Assembly: GCA_035041965.1 (NCBI GenBank)
Contig: JAPYMA010000753.1
Location: forward strand, 1 to 64,000
Origin: Anisakis pegreffii
Taxonomy: Eukaryota > Nematoda > Chromadorea > Rhabditida > Anisakidae
Direction: 5' to 3'
Length of the DNA: 64,000 nucleotides
Of this stretch, positions 51,801 to 60,451 are shown one piece after another. The first letter of the stretch is position 1. The number at the start of each line of letters is the position of its first letter. The notes beneath the pieces were generated by a model. It was not told where the DNA came from. It saw nothing but the letters and a program-made list of their open reading frames with translations, and did not search any database. The translations under genes were made by a program, and so were the position numbers.

Positions 51801-54800
51801 ACACACTGGATGAAAATAACATCGAAGAGGACGATCGAATGGTTATCACGTACGTTTCAACTTTCAATATTGAGGAGAGCACCTGAACTGTAATTCTGAA
51901 ATTTTAACTAATCATCGTGTAAACGTATTCGCGAAACTCTAGACTGAAATCATTTTCAGTGATGAATTTTTTGCGGACTTGCCGAGTCTGAAATCAAGTA
52001 CCACGTATCGTGTAATGATTGAGGCGCGCAATAAAGCTGGTGGTGTTGAAGGGCTGTGGTTCAATTGTACAACACCAACACGTAAGATTGTTTATGGGAT
52101 GATTGTTTTGATTGGAGAGGAGTTATGGAAGAAATGTGCACGCATGAAATTTCAGAAGAAATTCTGATGACAGATTTGAAACATTCGTAAAGAAAACAAT
52201 TTTCAGTGATGCAAATACCAGCACCAAGTGATGTCACATACACGAAACTGAACGAGACTACGCTTGAGGTTAAGTGGAAAGCAGTTGTAGCGAATCGACA
52301 GTGGAGCACACCCGTGGGCTATGTGGTCCAGGTGCAGACTGCATCCGCACCAACATCGAATATTTTCGGTAAGTATTCTCGTCGAATTGCCATCATCAAG
52401 AAGACCGAGAGAAGTAGCATCCATATTCAAAGGATCGGATATTAGCAATAGTCTCCTCTTAACTCTTCCTAAGTTGAAGTTTGCCGAATTTTAGTTGATG
52501 GTATCAATACGTTACGATATTTGTTGACGGTTCGACCAAACCTTCTGTATACTGTACGGGTGGCGGCACGTTCAAGTAACGGCGAACTGGGTCATCGTTC
52601 ACCACCGTATTTGTTGACAACTTCACGACATTCCGGCTCGTCTCGGGGTGGTGTTGATGAAGGGTCGAGAAGACGCGTGTTCTGGTCACGATCGAATCGA
52701 GAGGCGTTCCTGATTGGTGTGGTGGTTTTAGTCGGTCTTTTGACCCTTTGTTTTGCAGCAGTTTGTGCACATTTCAGGTTCGATATTTCATTCTATCAAT
52801 TGTTGTGTTTCAAATTATTTATGTGATATTCGATTATCGATTCTTGATTTTATCAATTCATCGTGTCATTATGGATTCGTTGGTGGAAGCGATCGATTCT
52901 AATTGTGTGAAATATTCCACCCATTCACAATTCATCCACAACCCTGTATTTCAGGCTGAAACGACGAAAACTGCAGATGAGTCTTAGCAGTGCTGGTATT
53001 CACTCGATCAGGAGCACCACTAACTTTCCTTCGTCCACATTACGTTCGGTGATTTTTCGGATTATTTTCAGCTTCAGTTTTCAGACGGCTGCAAAATTTT
53101 AGCTTCAGTGCATCGTCCTTCCATTTTCAGTGACAAGGCTATTGAAATATTCAAAAATTTCCTCGATTTTTCAGTGTTTATTCGGTACTTGTGAAAGGTA
53201 TTTCCAAAGAGTACACCTCAAAGAGAACGTTATTGTTCTCTTCATTAAACTGAAATTATTTCAGTATGAAATGGAGGGATTGCTGAGAGCGAGAGCATCG
53301 GAATGTGGTGGTGTTGGTAATAATAACAATCGAATTATAAGAAATAATCTCAATGGCATTTGCAACAACAGTAATAGTAATAATAATAATGGTGGTGGTC
53401 GTTGTGTGATGATCAACGCCACAAACAATATCAATCACTCAACAAATAATATCGATCATGAAAATAATGCCCTCAGTGATAATATCGTCACAATCAATAA
53501 TGCTAATAGCAACGATGCTAACACTGTACAAGAAAGTCAATTACTGTTCGATTCGGCACGTTCATCGTTGACCGAATGTAATATCTCAACGTCGTTGTTG
53601 ATTGACAACGCGATAAATCTGGACACAAAAGGTGGTGAATTAGGGGCATTACCGAGTGGACGAGACAAATTTGAGAAGTTCGTTTTTGTGGATCTCTTTA
53701 AATGTTGAACAGTGATCATTTTAGGCAAGGCAATATATTTTTGGAGCTGATTTCTCAAATTGTCATTAGTTGACGTATGTTTCGAGTGTTTTAAGTTTTG
53801 TGTCAGTTAGATTCATGTGATACGTTCATTTAATTCAATAGGAAGGAACATTTTCTGCACATGTTCTCGAATTGTGTGTCTGAAAATTTTGACTGTTGTA
53901 GGATATTTAAAGTTTAGTTTGAGTTCAGGGAAAGGGTTTTCGAGTATTTGTTTTATATTTGCGTTGACTTTAGTAATAAGACTTGAATAGGTAAGTTCTG
54001 TTTTGGTTGAGAAAGTCTCGTTGTTCTTATGTGAATTTCTGCTTTGTGATAATGTTTTTCGTTCGATACTGGAAATTGAAGTAATTCGGCGTGTAATTCA
54101 GAGTGTTGAACGATGAGAAATTACTAAAACGATTACGTGAAGCCGGTCTAACGAGCACGTTTACACCGCGACAGCTCACAAGAATTGTATGTGTTTGTTG
54201 TTGATTTCGCTCCGTTAAGGAGACTTTCTTCTCCGAATTGGATTTACGATTTAGTCACTCCCATTATGATGCAATGAATTTCAGAAAGTATATTTCAGTC
54301 GTTCGATTTTGTGCTCAAAAATACAAATTTATGCTTTCTTCGTACAGAATTTACCTTTTGGATGTCAAATTTGTTCCATAATTTGCATGAATGATCTGAT
54401 AAGTGATTTAAGACTTTGTTGTTGTGATTTAACGAGACATTTTGAATTCAGAAAGAAAATTCTCTAAGTAATACATCGAACAATAATCGCAACAGAAACA
54501 AGACTGAACGTATGGCATTGTTTAGAGAGAAGGAACGAAAGTCGACAAAAAATCATTTAAATGATGCCAAAAAAAGTACGCGAAATGCGTCTTGTTCTCA
54601 AATGTGAGTTCATGAAAAGTTATCATTTTTGCTGTCTTTCAAATGATGCCCACATTCTTATTGCATTCTTATCGGTCGTAGGTCTTACTGAAATCTGCTT
54701 TATCAATATTAACGATTAAATAATGTTCTCATCTTAACCGAGAAAGAATCGAAGATAAATTGAATCATTTGGAATCTTCAAGAGTGCACCAAAACGTTCA

Positions 54801-56884
54801 CGATCGCTCTCTAAAGAATTTTAATTTGCCCAAATCACCCGACATTGAATCAATCAGTATTTCAAGGCTTCTTTACTACTGAACTAATCAAAAAATAGTC
54901 AGTCATGCGAGATCATATTTTGAGCGATCATTTCGAATGTTTGCCTGTGATACGTGATCCATAAGCGATGCTTTTTCACTTCATTAAAGAAGTTTTGCAA
55001 AATTCAGACAAACCAACAAGGAATCATCAAGTCAAACTCGGCAGCAAGCTCTAAATCGGCAAAGTGCTATAAGCAGCTGCAGCAGTTCGTATCCAGCTCA
55101 CGGTCAGCAGCAACATCAGTCTCGAACGAGCACGATGTATTCGGGAAGTGGCGGTAGTACGGGTCAAGGCACTATCGCAAGTCGCTCGTCCACCGAGAGT
55201 GGCACTGGCGATTCGTTTACGGTCGTGCCGTCGTGTATCCTCTCGCGATTGGTCGATTTGCAATGGCCAATGAGCGGTGCGTACACGAACACCATACAAC
55301 CGTACCCACATGGAGCACAGCTGGCGTCTTGCAGTCGTCACGTTAGCAAATCCAGTCGTTCACCAGCTTTCGTTCGTTCAAACAGTTTTCATGTCAGTTC
55401 TCACCCATTCTCGCCATTCTTAATTCGTTTCTGCCACCATCGATTGATTCTTCGAGTTCGTTTAGTTGATAGTGGGGAAATTAAATTGCCAGAACTTCGT
55501 TTGTTACCAAAATTACGTGGATTACCTGGATTGGCCAGGCTATCAAACGTTTATAACGTTGCTGGCCACAATGCTCGCGTTTCCATGCGCACTGTTTTAG
55601 CCTCAATTTACGCCACCCCGCTGGCTAGGCGAGCAGGTCAACCGAACATAACCGTGTAATTAATTAGTTGCGTGAATACTTTGCATAATTAAACGCAGTC
55701 AAATACCAATTCAGTTACTCCAATAAAATAAATATTTCGCCGATCGCGCACTGCGATTGACGAAAGAACTACTCGATGTCCAAGTAATAATTAATCGTTA
55801 CCAATATGTTCATTTGTTACTCATGTGACCAGAAATGTGAGACCACGATTGTTGAAAATAGTCTTCGGTCAGTGTTACCTTGTCAGGAATCTTCTATTTT
55901 CGGCTGTTCTAGAGGGAGGAGGAGATTCTGTGTTGTTTCTTGAGATAATCAATGATTATTTTACTGGAGAAGTGATTTTAGTTAGACGATTTACGTGAAG
56001 AACGATACTCTGGAAATAGTAATAGTCATTATCATCGTGGTGATATTAATAATGGCAACACCAATAATAACACTGATGCCAATTGCAATCAAACGACACC
56101 AATCGCATCTTCATATACAATACAATCACCCTATAATACAACATCTCTACAGTCATTGTGAGTTAGTCACGATTAGATTGTTGGTTCATTTATTTATTTA
56201 GCATTCATTCATTCATAGCTCTTTTTATTCATCACGATTTTAGAGTTAGTGAACATTTCCACGATCTGTGTGCATTGCTTAAGTTTCAAATTTTATTTTC
56301 AATCCATCGACATTGATGAATTGTGATGAAAGTGAAAATAAGTGGTGGTTATCGAAGCCGTTAGGATCTGAGAGTGATTGAAAAAGTTGTATTATTAGCT
56401 GATCAGTTTCTTAGTCCTTTACATCATTATTGACGAAAATGTAGTTGTGTGATAGAGATATATGAACGTAACTCCTCAATAGTTCAGTGAGTTCGACTAT
56501 ACAAGAGTTTGTAAGGAATTTCACTTCTGTTGTTTATTTATTGTATGCATTAGACGAATCGTTAGCAGAAATCAGTAAACTTAAGATTTTCAACTGAACG
56601 AAGAAAATTTCTGTTGTGATATGCATGAAATTCGTCAAAATTTCAGAGTACCATATGAAGAAAGGAATGGAAATACGACATTATTATTGTGTGATCATGA
56701 ATTATCAAATAATGGGTGCGAGAAGTCTCCACCGCGTGAAATAATCACTTTACAACATTATTATCACAGTACTAATAATAACACTAACAATGCAGCATCT
56801 TCATCAATGCCGAATCTAACAGATTCCGGTATTGTATTCGATGAACAACAACATCATCCTATCAACAGTCATCTGATCACTTGA
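39099..56884 (+). CDS. DCC/protogenin-like Ig-FN3 transmembrane receptor, multi-exon
   Basis: About 28 exons can be joined with matching phases. They give a type I membrane protein of about 1,600-1,650 residues: signal peptide, Asn-rich spacer, four Ig domains, about five FN3 domains, one transmembrane helix (~1116-1138) and a ~500-residue cytoplasmic tail. Four Ig plus five FN3 is the protogenin/IGDCC arrangement; DCC, neogenin and UNC-40 have six FN3. Family members are neuronal guidance or adhesion receptors at the cell surface, so this role is inferred from architecture. Robo (five Ig, three FN3) fits worse. I see no clear P3-type cytoplasmic motif. The start at 39099 is chosen because it begins with a signal peptide; an upstream in-frame ATG near 38957 would bury it. 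Introns range from ~110 bases to 2 kb. Two places in the FN3 region are unresolved. Confidence 0.8.
39772..39804 (+). repeat. (AAT)n microsatellite inside exon 2
   Basis: About eleven AAT/AAC codons in frame give the poly-Asn tract of the receptor N-terminus. Slippage here would change Asn number without breaking the frame. Confidence 0.9.
40206..40812 (+). CDS. Receptor exons 3-4: Ig domain 1
   Basis: Exon 3 (40206-40488) follows GCATTTTAG and encodes a spacer, then the first half of an Ig domain. The B-strand Cys is in LKLNCLARL and the core Trp in EVEWWKDG. Exon 4 (40643-40812) follows TTTGCAG and carries the F-strand GTYRCVAEVA. The two Cys would form the domain disulfide. The intron falls between Trp and the second Cys, as in all four Ig domains of this gene. 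Donors are GTAGGT (phase 0) and GTTATT (phase 2). Confidence 0.85.
41690..41770 (-). repeat. Dispersed repeat family, partial copy 2 (intronic)
   Basis: The reverse complement contains GGATTACCTGGATTGG-CAGGCTATCAAAC preceded by GCCAACAACAGAGCTCCTC. This matches the left end of the copy at 55480-55760, and more weakly 13880-14170. It lies in the intron between the exons at 40643-40812 and 41964-42101, opposite to the gene. Only the left end is recognisable. Confidence 0.7.
41964..43323 (+). CDS. Receptor exons 5-6: Ig domain 2
   Basis: Exon 5 (41964-42101) after GTTTTAG reads VTSPEHTSLRLECAINSG and LKWYQNGTAID. Exon 6 (43187-43323) after ATTGCAG reads YTVSGSSLLHIVDAYRNDSG and QYHCEYDSN, ending at a GTGAGT donor. 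The Ig Cys pair (RLEC, QYHC), the core Trp and the NDSGQYHC F-strand are all present. Phases join as 2/2/1. Confidence 0.85.
43593..44279 (+). CDS. Receptor exons 7-8: Ig domain 3
   Basis: Exon 7 (43593-43772) after ATTTTAG encodes an acidic linker (EESIEESDDKF), then NIGESIVIECLFY and VVISWTAI. Exon 8 (44145-44279) after CATTTAG reads SPISNTSKTAIKIMNASEDM and SGTYTCYGAFDG, ending RRFSTILTVR. The Cys pair and Trp are canonical. Potential N-glycosylation sites include NTS and NAS. Confidence 0.85.
44280..46325. other. Intron of ~2 kb in the receptor gene
   Basis: This lies between Ig3 and Ig4. A short ATC run lies at 44317-44342. Open frames on both strands near 44740-45080 show no domain. 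No nested gene is supportable. Confidence 0.6.
46326..47256 (+). CDS. Receptor exons 9-11: Ig domain 4
   Basis: Exon 9 (46326-46489) after AATTTCAG reads VPPLLLMQYLVSRMTKTQG then TRLQCAAVNEPEDASFDISW and YKDGTKIV. Exon 10 (46849-46959) after TTTTTAG reads LLPDEGYSSQIVEDEVGVTS and ends SSVQQSNQ at GTGCGT. Exon 11 (from 47172) reads GLYQCIVKNSIGEKTAVVGL. Cys pair and Trp are canonical. The end of exon 11 is uncertain: 47256 gives phase 1, needed by the next clear exon, while 47293 gives phase 2. Confidence 0.8.
47482..49199 (+). CDS. Receptor FN3 domain 1, incompletely resolved
   Basis: The clear part is the exon 48999-49199 after GATTTCAG, which reads GGSANNVPLRNVHC and then RHNYTFQMSTLLTI with DAVSVVSWDGG, like FN3 F and G strands. 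The expected A and B strands appear upstream as LGPIKVIAV (47502-47528) and DASKEDVTLKV (47530-47562), one base out of frame with each other; PPSPVA (47482-47499) precedes them. No splice choice joins these pieces cleanly. A one-base error at GCTGTTTGATG, or decay of this exon, would explain it. Confidence 0.45.
49335..49458. mobile_element. MITE-like element with 13-bp terminal inverted repeats (intronic)
   Basis: CCGGTCAATCTGC (49335-49347) and GCAGATTGACCGG (49446-49458) are perfect terminal inverted repeats bounding 124 bases. Inside, GTTAGGCAAAATGTC is repeated in tandem at 49411-49425 and 49426-49440, with decayed versions further left (TTGGGCGAAATATCC, AGCAAACTGTCC). Just outside are ATGGTAC (49311-49317) and GTACCAT (49459-49465), also inverted. 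No clear target-site duplication is seen. It lies in the intron between the exons ending 49199 and starting 49659. Confidence 0.65.
49659..50357 (+). CDS. Receptor exons: FN3 domain 2
   Basis: Three exons join cleanly. 49659-49764 reads AAKKALDLYISSPKENTILI then RWNHPPENISNGIVQ. 49952-50061 reads YSIDYYKVASVGGNDE and ends TSNEFTVNG. 50182-50357 reads AVQPGETYRFRVIPVTRFG and then FTFIAYTAES. The B-strand Trp, the PPENISNG turn, the C-strand Tyr and the L/V-PGETYRFRV motif are standard FN3. The last exon also starts the next domain (LDAPVLDIKQ). All acceptors are of TTTCAG/TTTTAG/ATTCAG type. Confidence 0.85.
50619..51347 (+). CDS. Receptor exons: FN3 domain 3 with Cys-containing end
   Basis: Exon 50619-50807 after GTTTCAG reads NNESSLEIMWSNSSDDK and then ATILLKYAKASGG and YRNYRLTLNDRFDG, typical FN3 B-to-E strands. 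Exon 51191-51347 (phase 0 to 1) reads GYAYQFCGRLYVGAEYG, ADYCRIFRMSP and ends PVRCEN. If the GTAAGT donor after 51396 is used instead, it extends with STYCIYNHLQKC. The F and G strands are unusual, and the Cys content is higher than in normal FN3. A better FN3 ending sits in the intervening 50851-50944 but is broken by a stop, so the splice pattern here is uncertain. Confidence 0.55.
51684..52081 (+). CDS. Receptor exons: FN3 domain 4
   Basis: Exon 51684-51849 (after TTTAACAG) reads DKGESDCYCEPSREFGDAM then RVIWKWPSDDYSADEFVVHY. Exon 51960-52081 (after ATTTTCAG) reads DEFFADLPSLKSSTTYRVMI then EARNKAGGVEGLWFNCTTPT. The B-strand Trp, the E-strand LPSLKSSTTYRV and the F-strand EARNKAG motif are classic FN3. 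Phases are 1, 2 and 1. The first acceptor is less certain than the others. Confidence 0.8.
52207..52777 (+). CDS. Receptor exons: FN3 domain 5 and transmembrane helix
   Basis: Exon 52207-52368 (after ATTTTCAG, ending at GTAAGT) reads IPAPSDVTYTKLNETTLEV then KWKAVVANRQWSTPVGYVV. Exon 52495-52777 (after ATTTTAG) reads VDGINTLRYLLTVRPNLLY then TVRVAARSSNGELGHRSPP, completing the domain. A juxtamembrane basic stretch (SRRRVFWSRSNR) follows, then the membrane helix AFLIGVVVLVGLLTLCFAAV and CAHFR. The single helix after the last FN3, with the signal peptide upstream, gives type I topology. Confidence 0.9.
52955..54603 (+). CDS. Receptor exons: proximal cytoplasmic tail
   Basis: Four exons join with matching phases. 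52955-53048 reads LKRRKLQMSLSSAGIHS, a stop-transfer basic cluster. 53265-53677 reads YEMEGLLRARASECGGVG, then a long Asn-rich part and ALPSGRDKFEK. 54102-54186 reads VLNDEKLLKRLREAGLTS then TFTPRQLTRI. 54452-54603 reads KENSLSNTSNNNRNRNK then RMALFREKERKSTKN. The stretch VLNDEKLLKRLREAGL could be a short amphipathic helix. No kinase, phosphatase or TIR domain is present. Acceptors are TTTCAG or ATTCAG. Confidence 0.75.
55008..56884 (+). CDS. Receptor exons: distal cytoplasmic tail and stop
   Basis: Exon 55008-55392 reads QTNKESSSQTRQQALNRQS, then Ser/Gln/Gly-rich sequence and TNTIQPYPHGAQLASC with RSPAFVRSNSFH, ending before GTCAGT. Exon 55982-56157 (after TTTTAG) reads LDDLREERYSGNSNSHYHRG then Asn/Thr-rich sequence, ending at GTGAGT. 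The last exon 56647-56884 (after TTTCAG) reads VPYEERNGNTTLLLCDHEL then MPNLTDSGIVFDEQQHHP and ends NSHLIT with TGA. Phases are 0, 2 and stop. Tyr- and Pro-containing motifs (IQPYPHG, DSGIVFDE) could be adaptor-binding sites, which is inference. The low-complexity tail suggests a flexible region. Confidence 0.75.
55480..55760 (+). repeat. Dispersed repeat family, copy 3 (intronic)
   Basis: This is the best-preserved copy of the family at 13880-14170 and 41690-41770. It sits in the intron after the receptor exon ending 55392. It contains GGATTACCTGGATTGGCCAG, CCGCTGGCTAGGCGAGCAGG, AATACTTTGCATAATTAAAC and GCCGATCGCGCAC. The receptor frame runs on into it by chance, giving LLPKLRGLPGLARLSN, similar to the LLILLGLPGLVRLSN read from the 41.7-kb copy. 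Confidence 0.75.
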
Positions 56885-57213
56885 ATTTGTTTATCTCTAC
56901 ATACATATATCTTTAATCTTCATTGATTCAAACTGATTATCTATGCTATTAATTACATATGTTCCTATTTTGCTTCTCCTGATTAAATGGTTCAATAGGT
57001 ACGGTCCTATTCCCTCCGCATCCGTTTTTCGGATTTAATCATATTCTTGATCATATCACTAACAAATCGGTTTCGATTTGGAGTGTCGACTTTGAGGGAT
57101 TGTGGTAATCGAGTGATTTATTTTGATACAACGGTAATTTTTTACCTAAGTTACATTATGATTTCTATGGAGCCCAAAAATTTCACGTTTCTGATACTGA
57201 TACATGCCGACTG

Positions 57214-57219
57214 AATAAA
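57214..57219 (+). promoter_or_regulatory. Possible poly(A) signal of the receptor gene
   Basis: AATAAA occurs 330 bases after the receptor stop codon. The motif is common by chance in AT-rich DNA, so the assignment is weak. Confidence 0.2.
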
Positions 57220-60200
57220 GGCAGAGCTAGCGATAAGGCAAAAGTTGTTTCGATTTGAATTTGCCCACACACTATATGTCATTTTATTATTTGCTTTTGT
57301 GTTTTACTCACATATACAGTTTACTGTCCAGTTTTTACTGTATAATACATTCTTGTTATTTGCTGATTCTCAACTTGTATATGTGTAAGTAAGTGTATTT
57401 ACGTGTATTGTTATTTCTTATTCTCTTATTATTCGTTTGTGTCCCTCTCATCCAGATGAAACCTCTTCGTTTTGTACAGTAGTTATCCGACTCATTTTTG
57501 TGTTGTACAATAATGCCACAGTGCACATCATCTTTCATGATTTGCAAACAGCTCTTCGTATGATGAATTCAGCTAATCTGTTGTCGCCTCTAAGCTCATA
57601 TCGAATGTCGTCGCGATGGGAGTAGTATGAGCGTGATGGTGTACTGTTGTATTGTTTACATTTGTTTTTTGTTGAAAACTTCACTAAGACTGATAATTTG
57701 TTGATGTGTTTTGCGTTATTGCGTTTATGATTCCTGTTAACGTGAAATCCCGTTGAGTACGACGCTTCTTATTGATGATTTTTTTTTGGAAGCTTCCTCG
57801 ATTGACTGTCAGAAAACTACAATTTGTTACTGCTTATATATAGTGCACATTTTAACAGTTGTTTTAATCAGTTCATTTCTGTTGCAATTTCATAGTTCTT
57901 TTATGTAGTATTGATCGTTTTCACTTTTTTTTACTTTGGTCGAATTGATTAATTGTTTAATTGGAAATATCTCCTTTAGAACTGGAAAAATGATTGTATT
58001 GTTCATTATTTTCTCAGCATCCAGTTATTCTCACGTCGTTCCCACTAAAACAGTAATCTATTGTCGTTGTTCACCTTCACAAAACCTCTACCTCGGTGTG
58101 ATTCTCGCGAGTTGTTTCGTTCGCATATACTACGGTTTTGAAACTGCCAAACTACCGTCATCATCATCATCAAATAAGCGTTGTTCGGTTTTATTGCATG
58201 TTTTTTGTTGGTTTTTTTGTGTCTTCGTTTTATGAAATCGCACATTTTTGCATCTTTTTTTGCACAAATACGATTTTAATCGTAAAATTTTCAATAATAA
58301 TTTTCGATTAATGTCGTTTTGGTTTTCGAACGTTTCCACCTTTCACAGTGAATATTCTTGCAATATTTTGAAATTTGAAATATGCACTAAAGCTGCGAAT
58401 TTTCTGAAATTTTTTTGGCTGTTAATCATGGAGTTTGTGCCGTAATAATATTTTCGAATTTGAATTGGATAGTTTAGTAAAATGCAAGAAAAAACACAGA
58501 AGGGGGGATTCGCTAATCTAACTCAATTTTGAACCACATGAGTAAGGAAATTTTGATCCATCTCAACAAAAAATGCGATCATCATTTTGCTATATCATGC
58601 CGCAGCAGTTGTACTATTGTAATATCATGCAATTCATATATTACTTACTGTATTTTCGTGATGTATTGATTTGTTCTCGATAAGCGATCATATGATGTGA
58701 ACGAATCTCTCGTAATTATTCACCGTTTCAATTTTACTTTTTTGAATTCGGTTCATTTTTCGTTCTATATTCAATGGAACCTCTTTTCTTTAATCAAAAA
58801 TTCTGCCTCATCTATTCAATAATCTTTACACTAGAAGAAATCTTTACAAGACGATCTGCATCGCTGTTGCTATTGTTTTTTCTTCTTTCTTCGTTTTTTT
58901 ATTACTCTCAATCAGAAACTGATCTTCTTTTCTTTTGATGTGCACGTTCTTTTTTCGTAGTTTTCATGTTATTCTGTTGATCTTCAGTCTAGTAGTCCTC
59001 TCTGAACCATTGAGCACTCTTTGGTCCATAGATAGCTTTTGCTCGAAGAGGATGAAACTCTTGCAAGTTAGATCTGCGGATAGAAATTGGTAGCATTTTT
59101 TGTATGTTTGGAAGGAATTCAAATCATGTCATGATGTTGCGGAATAATGGTAGTAGTAATAGTATTCATGCGCTAATTTTGTGCATTCTGCATTTTTTAG
59201 TTGGTGATGTGATAGTATTCTCAAACCTGAATTGTTCTAGATCGTCAGCTCTGATATTGAACACATAAAAAACCTCTTCTCTCATTCAACCATCCATCCA
59301 AACAAATATATTGTACATATGCGAAAATTTGTTATTTTTCTATTGTATTTATTAATTTCATCGTGAAAATTGTATTTTCTTTTTCCGTTTGTTTGTGAAA
59401 ATTGAATTGTTCACATTTTTATGAAATGGTAGCTGAAAATTATTATGGAATTATGGAGATTGATCCTTTTATTCTCGTGATCCGATGGGCATAGAGCTGA
59501 GGCGAGCTTCATTTCTTTGATGCGTTTGGATATATTTCGGATGTACGCAGAATCCATTTTCCGAATTCGTTTTGGCGAAGAATTTTTTGGCATTTGATTT
59601 TCAATATGGAAATTTATCACGTTTATTCCAATGCAGTAGTTTTAGATGATACATCAAAAATTACCTAATCAATTTCAGCTATCCCAATAACTCACATTCT
59701 TCTCAGTATCTCATCTTTTATTTTAATCCAATTTAGTGATTTTACGTTTTGTCTTATTAGCGTATTTCTTCTTCTCGTGCTTCGTTGTTCAAAATTTTCC
59801 CACTTTCTTCATATCTTTAATTTTAATCTGGAGGAGTTTCCAAACACTGAATGTGTATCCGCTTCGAAATTTTACTCTCTTCTTATGATCGTTGAAACGT
59901 TGTGTTTCACCGCAATTCATGGCGCATCAAATACATTTCAACAACAATCTTTCAATTTTCTTTGAATTCTTGATGAGCTTTACGAAGATTTATCGTTTGA
60001 TGTTATCGAATTGATGCTTACAATTGTCTGGAAATATGAGATGGTGGTGTTGGCTCTGGCCGAATGTTCGGAACGGATCACGTTAGCCAGCAGCAGAATC
60101 CGTTCAGAATGGCGGCGCGGCTATCTTTGGAGATCTCCTCTTCGATCTGATTCTGGTGGCGTTCTAGTCCCGAGCGCCAAGTTTTTGGAGAGGTGGGGGA

Positions 60201-60376
60201 AGAAATGGGGCTTAACGTCGAATCTCACGTCAAATAATTCATGACGATTTACAATAACGAATTTGGTCGGAAAAATTCCTCACGGGTTATAAACACTGAA
60301 CTGGTGATGCTATTTACCCAAAATACGTTACATCACTTGTATCCGTCGATTTTTCTCGTTTGCATTATTCAATTGT

Positions 60377-60451
60377 AATTTTTTGTCAAATTTTGTCAAT
60401 CATTTTAATTTATTGTCAAAATTTGTCACTCATTTTAATTTTTTGTCAAAA
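60377..60451. repeat. 30-bp tandem repeat, ~2.5 units
   Basis: Units begin at 60377, 60407 and 60437 with AATTTWTTGTCAAA; the first two end in CATTTT and the third is truncated. Confidence 0.85.

Noticed and set aside
57936..58235. Signal-peptide-like open frame (hydrophobic start, + strand)
   Set aside because: The downstream sequence is T-rich and low complexity, with no domain or paired splice sites.
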